Counted from the stretch's first letter, positions 34,680 through 43,940 are shown. The stretch is 64,000 nucleotides of DNA from Hyphomicrobiales bacterium (GCA_900472575.1 UCIV01000021.1:62001-126000); one strand, 5' to 3'. Notes: generated by a model from the letters alone, not told the origin. Made by a program: numbers and translations.

Positions 34680-34853
34680 ATGAAACGTGCCGAAGATGTC
34701 GCTGAACGTGCGCTTGCCATGGTCGCTGCCTCCCGTGCTTTGCGGGAGCGACACGAGAAGCAGCGCAAGGAAGTCTACGAGCGGGTACAGATAGCCTCGC
34801 TGCGCAAGCCGAACATTCCCAAGGGGATACAGCTGAGATTAGACCTGCAATAG
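34680..34853 (+). CDS. Small charged protein, unknown
   Basis: The product is 57 residues from the ATG at 34680, which has GGAGG (34670-34674) five bases upstream. It is highly charged and helical in character (M-K-R-A-E-D-V-A-E-R-A-L-A-M-V, then E-R-H-E-K-Q-R-K-E-V-Y-E-R) with a proline-containing end. It has no membrane segment and no family I recognise. The good ribosome site supports it being real; the frame starts earlier (34647) but without support. Confidence 0.5.
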   Translation: MKRAEDVAERALAMVAASRALRERHEKQRKEVYERVQIASLRKPNIPKGIQLRLDLQ

Positions 34854-34920
34854 GTTCCGGCCTGGCTGTGCCATACCACGCCGGAATTCTTCTCTGCTCA
34901 ACGAAGGAGGGCTGATCTGG

Positions 34921-35595
34921 TCAGCTGAAAAAGGTCGCGAGGCCTTGGCCGGCACTGAAGGCTGCGTAGGCAAGAATGCCGAAATAGACGATCGTAATCA
35001 CGTTGAATAAATGGCCTACAAGTACGATCGCGCCGTCTCGCTGGAGTATGCCTGCAGAAAGCAGGAGTATGGCTATGCCGGGAAGTGTATTTGAGAACGG
35101 TATAAGCCCTAACGGAAACATTAGAAGTACGCCGGCAAGAGTGATGGCAAGTCCGTTCAGTCGGTTGACGGTGGTTCCGGTCGTTAGCGCCCGCAAGCGC
35201 GGCTTGAGGAAGCGGTCGAGGCGCGACACGATGTTTGCGCCTTTATCCAGCGCAGGCAGAAGTTTTTTCGTGTCCAGTTCGCGATCCAAAATCTTTGCCG
35301 GAAGCCAGGGCATCCGGTTCAGTGTGATTGAAATGCTGATCAGAATGATGGCAGCGCCGAACACTGTGCTGACGCCGGGAATGGAGACCGGAATAAGAAA
35401 GGGCAGGGCGGCGACGGCGCAGACGAGCAGTAGTCCCTGTTCTCCAATCCGCTCCATCAGATCCCGCAACGATACAGTTGGTCCCTGAATGCCTTTGATA
35501 AGACCTCGGAGAGTTTCGCTGAGGGAGGTGCTGGTATCCTGAAAGTCGAATTTTGCCTGCAAAATAGTACTCCATTGCCGCCGCAGAGGAGGCAA
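34921..35595 (-). CDS. ExoD-family membrane protein
   Basis: This 224-residue protein belongs to the ExoD family (PF06055), linked to exopolysaccharide synthesis in Sinorhizobium. It has a cytoplasmic N-terminus, about five hydrophobic segments and the conserved G-E-Q-G-L-L-L-V-C-A-V-A-A-L-P-F-L and P-V-S-I-P-G-V-S-T-V-F-G near 52-80. The biochemical role is unknown. It stands alone. ExoR at 44391 is another exopolysaccharide-related protein in the window, but they are not linked here. Confidence 0.86.
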   Translation of the reverse strand: MPPLRRQWSTILQAKFDFQDTSTSLSETLRGLIKGIQGPTVSLRDLMERIGEQGLLLVCAVAALPFLIPVSIPGVSTVFGAAIILISISITLNRMPWLPAKILDRELDTKKLLPALDKGANIVSRLDRFLKPRLRALTTGTTVNRLNGLAITLAGVLLMFPLGLIPFSNTLPGIAILLLSAGILQRDGAIVLVGHLFNVITIVYFGILAYAAFSAGQGLATFFS

Positions 35596-35685
35596 TGGAT
35601 ATCAGGAACAGCCAGTCAAGCAAACCCGAAGCTCCTACTCTCGCGGGAGATGGAGAGCGAAGTGCGGCATATGTCCGTGGTTTTG

Positions 35686-35796
35686 CTACTTGTGATGGGT
35701 CTCCAGCCAGTGGTCATAGATACCGCAAACGACGACCACGGCTAATACGCCCAACACGATGGGATTGATGGATGTGAAAAATTCGACGTAATGCAT
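35686..35796 (-). CDS. Tiny single-span membrane protein
   Basis: The product is 36 residues: M-H-Y-V-E-F-F-T-S-I-N-P, a hydrophobic segment (13-26, I-V-L-G-V-L-A-V-V-V-V-C-G), then Y-D-H-W-L-E-T-H-H-K. The ATG at 35796 has an excellent AGGAGGAGG site seven bases upstream, which is the main evidence. The frame continues upstream to 35868 without a better start. Its form suggests a small regulatory or subunit protein of a membrane complex, but no partner is identified. Confidence 0.6.
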   Translation of the reverse strand: MHYVEFFTSINPIVLGVLAVVVVCGIYDHWLETHHK

Positions 35797-36090
35797 GCCA
35801 GCCTCCTCCTGCTGCATATCCGATACCCGACGCCTTCCCCGCCTGGTACACAACCATTTTATCACCAACGCCGTCCCGACGCAAAAATATGTTACCCGGC
35901 AAAAGGACGCAGTATGCGGATCTTGCCGAATTTACCGGTGAGGGCGCTTCAAGAGAGTTGGTCGCCAAGTGAGCGGCGCACCAAGGTGCTCCGGCTCCCT
36001 GCCGTTTTTTGCTGCTGTATGGCTTGCCCGCGAGGAATGATTCAGCGGCGTTTGTTCTCAGTCGCGGGAGGTCGGGCAGGGGAAAGTTGG

Positions 36091-36207
36091 CTAGAAGAGC
36101 GCAAGCACCATGTGGAGCACATACAGGATGCTGGAGAGCGATATGATAGTCGCGAGCGCCGCGAAGGCGTCTGAAAAAGTCAGTTTCATGTCGATCATCG
36201 CCGTCAT
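36091..36207 (-). CDS. Tiny single-span membrane protein
   Basis: The product is 38 residues from the ATG at 36207, with AAGGAT six bases upstream. It reads M-T-A-M-I-D-M-K-L-T-F-S-D-A-F-A-A-L-A then a hydrophobic helix (T-I-I-S-L-S-S-I-L-Y-V-L-H-M-V-L-A-L-F). Like the protein at 35686 it would span the inner membrane once. No homologue is recalled, and the short length makes conservation the deciding test. Confidence 0.52.
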   Translation of the reverse strand: MTAMIDMKLTFSDAFAALATIISLSSILYVLHMVLALF

Positions 36208-36335
36208 GGCGATCCTTCCGAAATAAAAGGTTACGGCAACATCGCCGCTAACGACATGATTAGGTGGCGCGCTTTAAAAAATGGACTAACGGGGAGTGTA
36301 AATATTCAGTTAAGAAGAGTTCGCTTGTTGAGCGT

Positions 36336-36593
36336 TCATCCAAGCATCTTCGCCTCAATGCTGGCGAGGATAAAGGGCTCCCTGACCTCGTTGAGCGGAA
36401 CCCGTCTTTGCAGACATGCTGCGCATTCATTCAGTGCTTTTGCGTAATAGTCACCGTAGCGAACCGGCCAGCGCCAATTGAGGTATTCGAGCGCTTCACG
36501 TGGTCCCCTGGTGGTTTCTATAAAGCCGTGGCCCACCCTTACCCTGACGGGCTCTGACCAGAGAATCGTATCTTGGATGTGCCTGTCGTCCAT
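36336..36593 (-). CDS. DUF982 protein
   Basis: The product is 85 residues from the ATG at 36593, with AAGGTG eight bases upstream. DUF982 features are S-E-P-V-R-V-R-V-G near 13-21, G-P-R-E-A-L-E-Y-L near 30-38, W-P near 42 and the end P-L-N-E-V-R-E-P-F-I-L-A-S-I-E-A. The family function is unknown. It is the second member within 3 kb and quite different in sequence. The frame extends to 36698, but the extra residues are not conserved in form. Confidence 0.75.
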   Translation of the reverse strand: MDDRHIQDTILWSEPVRVRVGHGFIETTRGPREALEYLNWRWPVRYGDYYAKALNECAACLQRRVPLNEVREPFILASIEAKMLG

Positions 36594-36812
36594 GTCCTGC
36601 ACCTTTATTTGCGGCGCAGAAAACGGGCTGCGTTCGGCTCGGTTCCCAAATTCTTGCAAAATTGTGTTCCGAATTCGCCAGACAGGAGAGGCGATCAAGA
36701 TCTCAAGTTTCGGCGCGGATGCCGATTGCTAACATGTTATAGATAAATAAAATTAACCGATGAGGAGGCTTTTGCCATATGAGGCAATGTCCACTTAAAT
36801 ATCGGGGAAAAT

Positions 36813-36886
36813 TGGAGGCCTCGCCCGGAATTGAACCGGGGTACGAGGATTTGCAGTCCTCTGCGTCACCACTCCGCCACGAGGCC
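36813..36886 (-). tRNA. tRNA-Cys (anticodon GCA)
   Basis: The minus strand folds with acceptor GGCCTCG/CGAGGCC, D-arm GGCGGAGTGGTGACGC, anticodon arm GAGGACTGCAAATCCTC (GCA), T-arm with GGTTCAATTCC, the U discriminator expected for cysteine, and an encoded CCA. The length is 74 bases. Confidence 0.96.
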
Positions 36887-37127
36887 ATCCATGCAGTAGT
36901 TTGCGGTGTGTGTCGGGGCGTTTAGAACGAATCGAAACGCTGTGCAAGCGCCTTGACGATCAATGCGCATATTTTTCTTGTCGCATCTTGTGTCGCAGAA
37001 ATTTCATGCAACCACCCAAGTCCCGCCACGGATCATGGTTAATTTTTAACTTCTTTACGCGAGCCTGGAACCGAAGGCGCGTCATGCGCTTTTAAGGCCG
37101 TACTTGAAGTGAATGGAGGATTTGCCC

Positions 37128-37325
37128 GTGCTCACCAAATTCGTCAACGCGTTTCGCCCGTCTGTCGCCGAGGTTGAGGGAACAGGAACCTATCCTGACG
37201 GTCTTTTTGCAGCCGCCCTTGCAAATCAGCTGGAATTTGACGGTGCGAGTGGTTTGCGATCCTCCTACGAGAAAGATTATCTGGCTGCGAAAAAGTTGAA
37301 TCAGCCGCTAAGGCCACATTCATGA
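37128..37325 (+). CDS. Small hypothetical protein
   Basis: The product is 65 residues from a GTG at 37128 with GGAGGA seven bases upstream; an ATG at 37113 overlaps that site and is less likely. It is slightly acidic with L-T-K-F-V-N-A-F-R-P near the start and a D-Y-L-A-A-K-K-L segment near the end. There is no membrane helix and no family I can name. The ribosome site is the main support. Confidence 0.5.
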   Translation: MLTKFVNAFRPSVAEVEGTGTYPDGLFAAALANQLEFDGASGLRSSYEKDYLAAKKLNQPLRPHS

Positions 37326-37497
37326 CGCCTGTTTGAGTGGGACGCCGGGCCTGTCTCCTCGCTTCTCTTTCATCCGGCGTTTTCGGCTTCGGTAACGGTA
37401 CTCTCTGAAGGTTTTTTAATGAGCCGCCATGCGCCGTCTTGAAACCAGTGGGCTGCGCCAGTAATACGGTCGGCAGACAGTATACGAGGCGCAGGAC

Positions 37498-38151
37498 ATG
37501 ATTGATTTCGAGGCCGCCCGGATAAAGATGGTTGAACATCAGATCCGGACCACTGACGTAACGTCGCACTCTGTTCTGCGTGCGTTTCTTTCCGTGCCAC
37601 GTGAGGCTTTTGTTTCCGAGAAGGCGAAGCCGCTTGCATATCTCGATGCGGATATCGAGCTTTCGCCTGGCCGTTACCTGATGGAAGCTTCTCCTTTGGC
37701 TAAGCTGCTTCAGGCAGCCGAGATTACCAAGAACGATCGCGCGCTCGACGTCGGTGCAGGCAGCGGTTACGTGGCGGCGCTGCTCTCGCATTTGGCCGGT
37801 TCCGTCACTGCGCTCGAGAGCGATGGTGGATTGTGCGAGCTTGCAGCGGCCAATTTGAATGCGCTGGGCTGTCAGAACGTCACAGTCGTGACGGGCGAGT
37901 TGACCAAGGGATATGCGGCGACTGCGCCATACGATCTCATTTTCGTCAACGGCTCGGTGGAAGAGGTGCCTGCCGCACTTCTGGAGCAGTTGGCGGAAGG
38001 CGGGCGCCTCGTTGCTGTGATCGGCTACGGTAACGCTGCGCAGGCAAAGATTCTGCTCAAGGAACATGGGGCCATTTCTGAAAGCTCCCGCTTCAATCTT
38101 TCCGTGAAGCCGCTACCGGGCTTCGCCAAGGTCAAGGAATTCGTCTTCTGA
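37498..38151 (+). CDS. Pcm-like protein-L-isoaspartate methyltransferase
   Basis: This 217-residue AdoMet-dependent methyltransferase has motif I L-D-V-G-A-G-S-G-Y-V-A-A (near 82-93) and E-A-S-P-L-A-K-L-L-Q upstream of it. In rhizobial genomes this type is commonly found before tolC and popZ. It would repair isoaspartate or act on another carboxyl; the H-Q-I-R-T-T-D-V-T start (12-20) differs from classic Pcm. A second family member at 59639 lies in the surE operon and is the better candidate for Pcm proper. Confidence 0.84.
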   Translation: MIDFEAARIKMVEHQIRTTDVTSHSVLRAFLSVPREAFVSEKAKPLAYLDADIELSPGRYLMEASPLAKLLQAAEITKNDRALDVGAGSGYVAALLSHLAGSVTALESDGGLCELAAANLNALGCQNVTVVTGELTKGYAATAPYDLIFVNGSVEEVPAALLEQLAEGGRLVAVIGYGNAAQAKILLKEHGAISESSRFNLSVKPLPGFAKVKEFVF

Positions 38152-38175
38152 CATCGGTATAATGGTCGTGACACG

Positions 38176-38198
38176 AGGGGCGCCGGGCGCCCCTTTTT
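38176..38198 (+). terminator. Terminator after the Pcm-like gene
   Basis: AGGGGCG-CCGGG-CGCCCCT is followed by TTTTT, 25 bases after the stop. Confidence 0.8.
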
Positions 38199-38369
38199 GT
38201 TTTTAGCCAATATCGGCTGTTGTAAACGGGACTCTATGTCTGTGCAAAAGCTGTGTATCGCTGCCTTTGCTTATCCCCGTCACATTGTGTCTTGTCGCCA
38301 AGCCCTTACACTAGCAACGAGTTTACCACCGTCGAGAAGACGGTAGCACTCGGCAACTGCGAGGATGAA

Positions 38370-39263
38370 ATGGCTCAGCCAAATGTAGCGCGTGAACCTT
38401 CCATGGAGGAGATATTGGCTTCGATCCGTCGGATCATTGAAAGCAATGATCCCGGTTCAGACGCGGCTGGCCTGCACGACGCTTCCTCGACCTTTGAAGA
38501 CGACGAGATCGAGGATTTTGACGAATCTGCCGCTTTCGTTCCCGATTTGGTGGCTAACGATGCCGGTTTGCCGAGGCAACCGGAGTTTTCTATCCAGCGG
38601 GAGCCGGTCGCGGCTCCAGCAGCGACAGAACGATCCCTGTCGCTTGCTGATGTCGCCGCCCGGGTTCGCGCAGCCTCCGCACGGCATCAGGATATGGCGA
38701 TATCCGGCTCCGGCCGCCCCTCCGATGTCGGCATCCCGTTGATGCGCGATACTGCGCCGGCCGCGAATGAAGCTCCGTCGCAGACTGTATTCAGCGAACC
38801 TTCCGCGCCGGTGATCCCCTTGCCGTTGCCCGAGCTGCGCCCGTCTTTCGACGATAGCGCGATAAGGTCTCCGGTTGCTCCGGCGAGTGTCGAGGCCGTA
38901 AAGCCTGAAGAAGATAAGCCGAGTCAGCTTCCCGCAATTTCGACGCCTGAGGTTGTCAATTCCGATCATATAAAGCCGGAACCTGTTGTGTCCACAGAGG
39001 TAAGGCCGCAAGCAGTACAGGCGGGAGCCTCGATTGCCATGATGGCCGGCCTTCTTTCTGAAACCGCCGGTGCCCAGGTGGCGAAGTCCTTTGGCGAGCT
39101 CGCCGACGTGTTCGATGGCCTGGAGCGGCGCTCTGTCGAGGATATGGCGCAGGAAATGTTGCGGCCGATGCTGCAAGAATGGCTCGATGACAACCTGCCA
39201 ACGCTCGTCGAGCGGCTTGTTCGGGAAGAAATCGAGCGTGTCGCCCGCGGCCCACGCAGATAA
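38370..39263 (+). CDS. popZ: PopZ-type (DUF2497) polar organising protein
   Basis: The product is 297 residues from the ATG at 38370. The N-terminus M-A-Q-P-N-V-A-R-E-P-S-M-E-E-I-L-A-S-I-R-R-I-I-E is the conserved PopZ helix, followed by a long acidic, proline-rich disordered region (30-210), then the C-terminal oligomerisation part with S-V-E-D-M-A-Q-E-M-L-R-P-M-L-Q-E-W-L-D-D-N-L-P. PopZ forms a pole matrix that anchors the chromosome origin and cell-cycle factors; in Agrobacterium it marks the growing pole. A hairpin terminator follows before valS. Confidence 0.88.
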   Translation: MAQPNVAREPSMEEILASIRRIIESNDPGSDAAGLHDASSTFEDDEIEDFDESAAFVPDLVANDAGLPRQPEFSIQREPVAAPAATERSLSLADVAARVRAASARHQDMAISGSGRPSDVGIPLMRDTAPAANEAPSQTVFSEPSAPVIPLPLPELRPSFDDSAIRSPVAPASVEAVKPEEDKPSQLPAISTPEVVNSDHIKPEPVVSTEVRPQAVQAGASIAMMAGLLSETAGAQVAKSFGELADVFDGLERRSVEDMAQEMLRPMLQEWLDDNLPTLVERLVREEIERVARGPRR

Positions 39264-39300
39264 ACGCGCCGTCAAATCGCCGCTTACGCCATTGAATATG

Positions 39301-39328
39301 GCCGCTCCGGAAACGGGGCGGCTTTTTT
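39301..39328 (+). terminator. Terminator after popZ
   Basis: GCCGCTCC-GGAAAC-GGGGCGGC (one G-U) is followed by TTTTTT, 37 bases past the popZ stop. Confidence 0.8.
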
Positions 39329-39396
39329 ATTGACTTGTCACCCCCCACATCTTTAACAACCGACCATCTCATTCATAAATAAAAACGGGTCAGGAA

Positions 39397-42312
39397 ATGC
39401 TCGAAAAGACCTACGATTCCGCCGCCGTCGAACCGAAGATCGCAAAAGCCTGGGACGATGCGGATGCTTTCCGCGCTGGCGCCAATGCCAAGCCGGGTGC
39501 GGACACCTTCACGATCGTGATCCCGCCGCCGAACGTTACCGGTTCACTGCATATGGGCCACGCGCTCAACAATACGCTGCAGGACATCATGGTCCGCTTC
39601 GAGCGCATGCGCGGCAAGGACGTGTTGTGGCAGCCGGGCATGGACCATGCCGGTATCGCAACGCAGATGGTCGTCGAGCGCCAGTTGATGGAGCGCCAGC
39701 TTCCCGGTCGTCGCGACATGGGCCGCGAAGCCTTCGTCAACCGCGTCTGGGACTGGAAAGCCGAATCCGGCGGGCTGATCTTCAATCAGCTCAAGCGCCT
39801 CGGCGCATCCTGCGATTGGTCGCGCGAACGCTTCACCATGGATGAAGGTCTTTCCAAGGCCGTGCTCGAAGTCTTCGTCACGCTCTACAAGGAAGGCCTG
39901 ATCTATCGCGGCAAGCGACTGGTCAACTGGGACCCGAAATTCGAAACGGCGATTTCTGATCTCGAAGTCGAGAGCAAGGAAGTCGACGGCCACATGTGGC
40001 ACTTCAAGTACCCGCTGGCCGGCGGCGAAACCTATACCTATGTCGAGAAGGATGCCGACGGTAACGTCATCCTGTCGGAAGAACGCGACTACATCTCGAT
40101 CGCCACAACCCGCCCGGAGACCATGCTGGGTGACGGCGCGGTTGCCGTTCATCCGTCGGACGAGCGTTACGCGCCGATCGTCGGCAAGCTCTGTGAAATC
40201 CCGGTTGGTCCGAAGGAGCATCGCCGCCTGATCCCGATCATCGCTGACGAATATCCGGAGCCGGATTTCGGCTCGGGTGCCGTCAAGATCACCGGCGCGC
40301 ATGACTTCAACGATTACCAAGTCGCCAAGCGTAACAAGATCCCGCTCTATCGCCTGATGGATACGGTCGCTTCCATGCGCGAAGACGGCGATTCTTACGC
40401 CGAATGTGCAGCAAGGGCGCTTGCCATCACCAAGTCCGGCGAACTGCCGAGCGAGAGCGATGTCGACGAGATCAACCTCGTTCCGGAAGAGTATCGCGGC
40501 CTCGACCGCATGGTCGCGCGTACGAGAATCATCGAGGCGATTAATGCCGAAGGCTTGGCCGTCACGGTCAAGGATGCCGAAGGCAACGACATTCCCTATG
40601 TCGAGAAGAAGAAGATCATGCAGCCGTTCGGCGACCGCTCCGGCGTCGTCATCGAGCCGATGCTGACCGACCAGTGGTTTGCCGATGCAAAGACGCTGGC
40701 CGAGCCGGCGATTGCTTCCGTTCGCGAAGGCCGCACCAACTTCGTTCCGAAGAACTGGGAAAAGACCTATTTCGACTGGATGGAAAACATCGAGCCGTGG
40801 TGCATTTCGCGCCAGCTTTGGTGGGGTCACCAGATCCCGGCCTGGTACGGACCGGATGGCCAGTGCTTCGTCGAGAAGTCCGAGGAAGAGGCGCTCGACG
40901 CGGCCGTCCAGCACTATCTGGCGCATGAAGGTCCGTGGAAGGCCTGGGTTCAGGAAAAGCTCGAAAATTTTGCGCCGGGTGAAATCCTGACCCGCGACGA
41001 AGACGTGCTCGACACCTGGTTCTCGTCTGCGCTCTGGCCGTTCTCGACGCTCGGCTGGCCGGACAAAACGCCGGAGCTTGCGCGCTATTATCCGACCAAC
41101 GTTCTTGTGACCGGTTTCGACATCATCTTCTTCTGGGTCGCCCGCATGATGATGATGGGCCTTCATTTCATGAAGGATGAGGAAGGCAATCCGGTCGAGC
41201 CGTTCAACACCGTCTATGTCCACGCGCTGGTGCGCGACAAGAACGGTCAGAAGATGTCGAAGTCGAAGGGCAACGTCATCGACCCGCTCGACCTGATCGA
41301 CGAATACGGCGCTGATGCGCTGCGCTTTACGCTGGCGGTCATGGCAGCGCAGGGCAGGGATGTGAAGCTCGATCCGGCCCGCATTGCCGGCTATCGCAAT
41401 TTCGGCACCAAGCTGTGGAATGCCACGCGTTTCGGCGAGATGAACGGCGTTACCCGCAATGCTGACTTCAGGCCGCAAGACGCAAAGTTGACGGTCAATC
41501 GCTGGATCCTCACCGAACTGTCGAAGACGGTCGAGGAAGTCACGACGGCAATCGAGACCTATCGCTTTAATGAAGCGGCTGGCGGTCTTTATCGTTTCGT
41601 CTGGAATCAGGTCTGCGACTGGTATGTCGAACTCCTGAAGCCGGTCTTCATGGGCGAGGACGAGCAGGCGAAGGCGGAAGCCCAGGCTTGCATGGCTTAC
41701 GTCATGGAAAAGACCTACGCGCTTCTGCACCCGTTCATGCCGTTCATGACCGAAGAACTCTGGGCGCACACGGCAGAGCGTGATGGTCTTCTGGCTCATG
41801 GCGACTGGCCGGCTGCTGATTTCAGTGATGAAGAAGCCGCCAGTGAAATCAACTGGCTGGTCGATCTCGTCTCCGGTCTGCGTTCGGCGCGTTCGGAAAT
41901 GAACGTTCCTCCGTCGGCGACCGCACCGCTGATCGTCGTCGGCGCAAATGAGGTAACGGCCTTCCGCATGCGTCGCCATGAGGCTGCGATCAAGCGCCTG
42001 GCGCGCGTCGAAAGCATAGAACCGGCCGATAGCGCACCCAAGGGCGCCGCCCAGATCGTCGTCGGCGAGGCGACAGCCTGCCTGCCGCTCGGCAACCTGA
42101 TTGATCTGGCCGCTGAAAAGGCCCGTATCGAAAAGGCGATCGGCAAGACGGAACAGGAGATGGAGCGCTTGAACAAGAAGCTCTCCAACGAGAAGTTCAT
42201 CGCCAATGCAGATCCGGAAGTCGTTGCTGCCGATCGCGAGCGTTATGCCGAACTCGAAGTTCAGCTTGCCAATCTCAAGATCGCGCTGACGCGGATCGCC
42301 GAAGCCGGCTGA
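39397..42312 (+). CDS. valS: Valyl-tRNA synthetase
   Basis: This 971-residue class I synthetase has the HIGH motif in P-N-V-T-G-S-L-H-M-G-H near 49-59, the K-M-S-K-S-K-G-N motif near 618-625, the valine-type editing domain between them, and a C-terminal coiled-coil arm (about 900-960, A-R-I-E-K-A-I-G-K-T-E-Q-E-M-E). It charges tRNA-Val. The length fits the family. The downstream hairpin at 42337-42369 ends it. Confidence 0.97.
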   Translation: MLEKTYDSAAVEPKIAKAWDDADAFRAGANAKPGADTFTIVIPPPNVTGSLHMGHALNNTLQDIMVRFERMRGKDVLWQPGMDHAGIATQMVVERQLMERQLPGRRDMGREAFVNRVWDWKAESGGLIFNQLKRLGASCDWSRERFTMDEGLSKAVLEVFVTLYKEGLIYRGKRLVNWDPKFETAISDLEVESKEVDGHMWHFKYPLAGGETYTYVEKDADGNVILSEERDYISIATTRPETMLGDGAVAVHPSDERYAPIVGKLCEIPVGPKEHRRLIPIIADEYPEPDFGSGAVKITGAHDFNDYQVAKRNKIPLYRLMDTVASMREDGDSYAECAARALAITKSGELPSESDVDEINLVPEEYRGLDRMVARTRIIEAINAEGLAVTVKDAEGNDIPYVEKKKIMQPFGDRSGVVIEPMLTDQWFADAKTLAEPAIASVREGRTNFVPKNWEKTYFDWMENIEPWCISRQLWWGHQIPAWYGPDGQCFVEKSEEEALDAAVQHYLAHEGPWKAWVQEKLENFAPGEILTRDEDVLDTWFSSALWPFSTLGWPDKTPELARYYPTNVLVTGFDIIFFWVARMMMMGLHFMKDEEGNPVEPFNTVYVHALVRDKNGQKMSKSKGNVIDPLDLIDEYGADALRFTLAVMAAQGRDVKLDPARIAGYRNFGTKLWNATRFGEMNGVTRNADFRPQDAKLTVNRWILTELSKTVEEVTTAIETYRFNEAAGGLYRFVWNQVCDWYVELLKPVFMGEDEQAKAEAQACMAYVMEKTYALLHPFMPFMTEELWAHTAERDGLLAHGDWPAADFSDEEAASEINWLVDLVSGLRSARSEMNVPPSATAPLIVVGANEVTAFRMRRHEAAIKRLARVESIEPADSAPKGAAQIVVGEATACLPLGNLIDLAAEKARIEKAIGKTEQEMERLNKKLSNEKFIANADPEVVAADRERYAELEVQLANLKIALTRIAEAG

Positions 42313-42336
42313 TTTTAGAGACGACTCAGCGATGTC

Positions 42337-42369
42337 AAATGCCGCATCCAGCCATGGGTGCGGCATTTT
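42337..42369 (+). terminator. Terminator after valS
   Basis: AAATGCCGCATCC pairs with GGGTGCGGCATTT (one G-U) around a short loop, ending in TTTT, 25 bases past the stop. Confidence 0.82.
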
Positions 42370-42664
42370 CGTATGCGCTTGGATGTCCAATTGATTTATT
42401 GTGCAGATGCGTGGCCGGAGAAAAGGACTCTGTTGCGTGAAGGTCACAGACGCATATTACCACAAGATAAAATTCCAAGATCGACTGCGATTCGTCAATT
42501 TTGCGGTAATTTCATCTCCTGTCGGTCGATTCTCTCCCCGTTGCTGAATAGCTTACGTAAATTTTGAGCGATTGTGCATTGCAATCGTCCCGACGCCCGA
42601 AAGTTGTTGTTTAGGATCAACGATCTACAGTGATGCCGGTAACTTACCGGGAGTGGGAGAAAAC

Positions 42665-43921
42665 ATGGTAAGACACTTTATTTCAGGCGGAGTTCTGGCT
42701 GCGGCGGCGGTCGGTATGCTGCAAACGCCAGCGCTCGCTGGGGGGCTTGAGCGCGGCGGTTACAACATCGATCTCTTGTTCGATACGTCCAGATTTACGG
42801 CAGAGGCGACGTCGACCTTCGTCATGCCGGACCGCAAGCTGAAGAATGTCCGTGACACTGATCCGACCCCGTTTAACCCTGCTGGCGGAACAGCGGGTGG
42901 TGGCGATCTGACCGGCCTCTCGACATCGGCAGATGGCAGCGAAAATTATTGGTCTCCCCGCATTGGGATAAAGGCCGGTATCGGAGACGCGGCAGACTGC
43001 ATGTTTGATTATTCGGAGCCATGGGGTGCGCACAAAAATCCTGGACGCGATTGGGCCGGTGCAAACGAGGATATCGAGACCAAGGTTGAAAGCCGCAACT
43101 ATGCTGCGACCTGTTCCTACCGATTTGATATGGGGCCGGGCCAACTTCGCCTGATTGGCGGCGGGTTCTATCAGGAGGTTTATGGATTTCAGGAGCGTCT
43201 GGTTCAGGCGTTTCCTGCCGGATTTCCTCTTTCGGGCGTTGGTCGCCTCGATCTGGAAGGTGACGGCTGGGGTTGGCGCGCGGGTGTCGCCTACGAAATT
43301 CCAGAATATGCGTTCCGCGCTAGCCTCGTTTATAACAGTGAGGTCAAGCTGAACGATATTACCGGCACACTCGATCTCTCCCAGGTGTCGGGAACTCCCA
43401 AATTTGATGTCTATGGCTCTCAGGCGATGCCTGATGTTCTTGAGCTTAAGGTGCAATCCGGTATCGCGCCCGACTGGTTGGCATTCGGTTCCGTGAAGTG
43501 GACGGATTGGAGCCAGTTGCAGAAGGTGCCGTTCTTCTGCTCTTCCGGAGTTGCAGGTGTCTGCGCCTCCGGCACTCAGGTCACAACACTCGACCTCGGC
43601 TATCGGGACGGTTGGACTGTCATGGGCGGCATCGGCCATAAGTTCAACGAGCAGTGGAGTGGCGCTGTCAGCCTGACTTGGGATCGTGGAACGTCGCAAG
43701 GCTTTGGATCACAGACGGATACCTGGGCGCTCGGCGTTCTCGGCAGCTATTCACCGACGAAAAATGTCGAATTCCGCCTTGCCGGGGTTCTTGGTCTGAT
43801 GACCGGTGGTTCTTCCCGTACCGTTGTACTGGATGGCCTGACTTATGGGCAAAGAGCCAATTACGATTTCGACGACGATATCGTCGCCGCTATTTCGACG
43901 GGTATAAAGGTCCGTTTCTGA
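42665..43921 (+). CDS. OmpP1/FadL-type outer membrane transporter
   Basis: The protein has 418 residues from the ATG at 42665, which has GGGAGA upstream and opens a signal peptide ending near A-L-A-G-G (about 24). The rest has the alternating pattern of an outer-membrane beta barrel, with conserved pieces W-S-P-R-I-G-I near 97-103, I-A-P-D-W-L-A-F-G-S-V-K-W-T-D-W and the final V-A-A-I-S-T-G-I-K-V-R-F. FadL-type channels carry long-chain fatty acids or other hydrophobic molecules. An earlier frame start (42572) would destroy the signal. Confidence 0.88.
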   Translation: MVRHFISGGVLAAAAVGMLQTPALAGGLERGGYNIDLLFDTSRFTAEATSTFVMPDRKLKNVRDTDPTPFNPAGGTAGGGDLTGLSTSADGSENYWSPRIGIKAGIGDAADCMFDYSEPWGAHKNPGRDWAGANEDIETKVESRNYAATCSYRFDMGPGQLRLIGGGFYQEVYGFQERLVQAFPAGFPLSGVGRLDLEGDGWGWRAGVAYEIPEYAFRASLVYNSEVKLNDITGTLDLSQVSGTPKFDVYGSQAMPDVLELKVQSGIAPDWLAFGSVKWTDWSQLQKVPFFCSSGVAGVCASGTQVTTLDLGYRDGWTVMGGIGHKFNEQWSGAVSLTWDRGTSQGFGSQTDTWALGVLGSYSPTKNVEFRLAGVLGLMTGGSSRTVVLDGLTYGQRANYDFDDDIVAAISTGIKVRF

Positions 43922-43940
43922 TCTCTGCTTTATCAAAGAC

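Noticed and set aside
34521..34754. 77-residue minus-strand frame after tRNA-Asn
   Set aside because: It overlaps the better-supported small plus-strand gene; its end part looks protein-like but lacks a well-placed ribosome site.
39544..42447. 967-codon open frame on the minus strand
   Set aside because: Shadow of valS; it has no recognisable domain.
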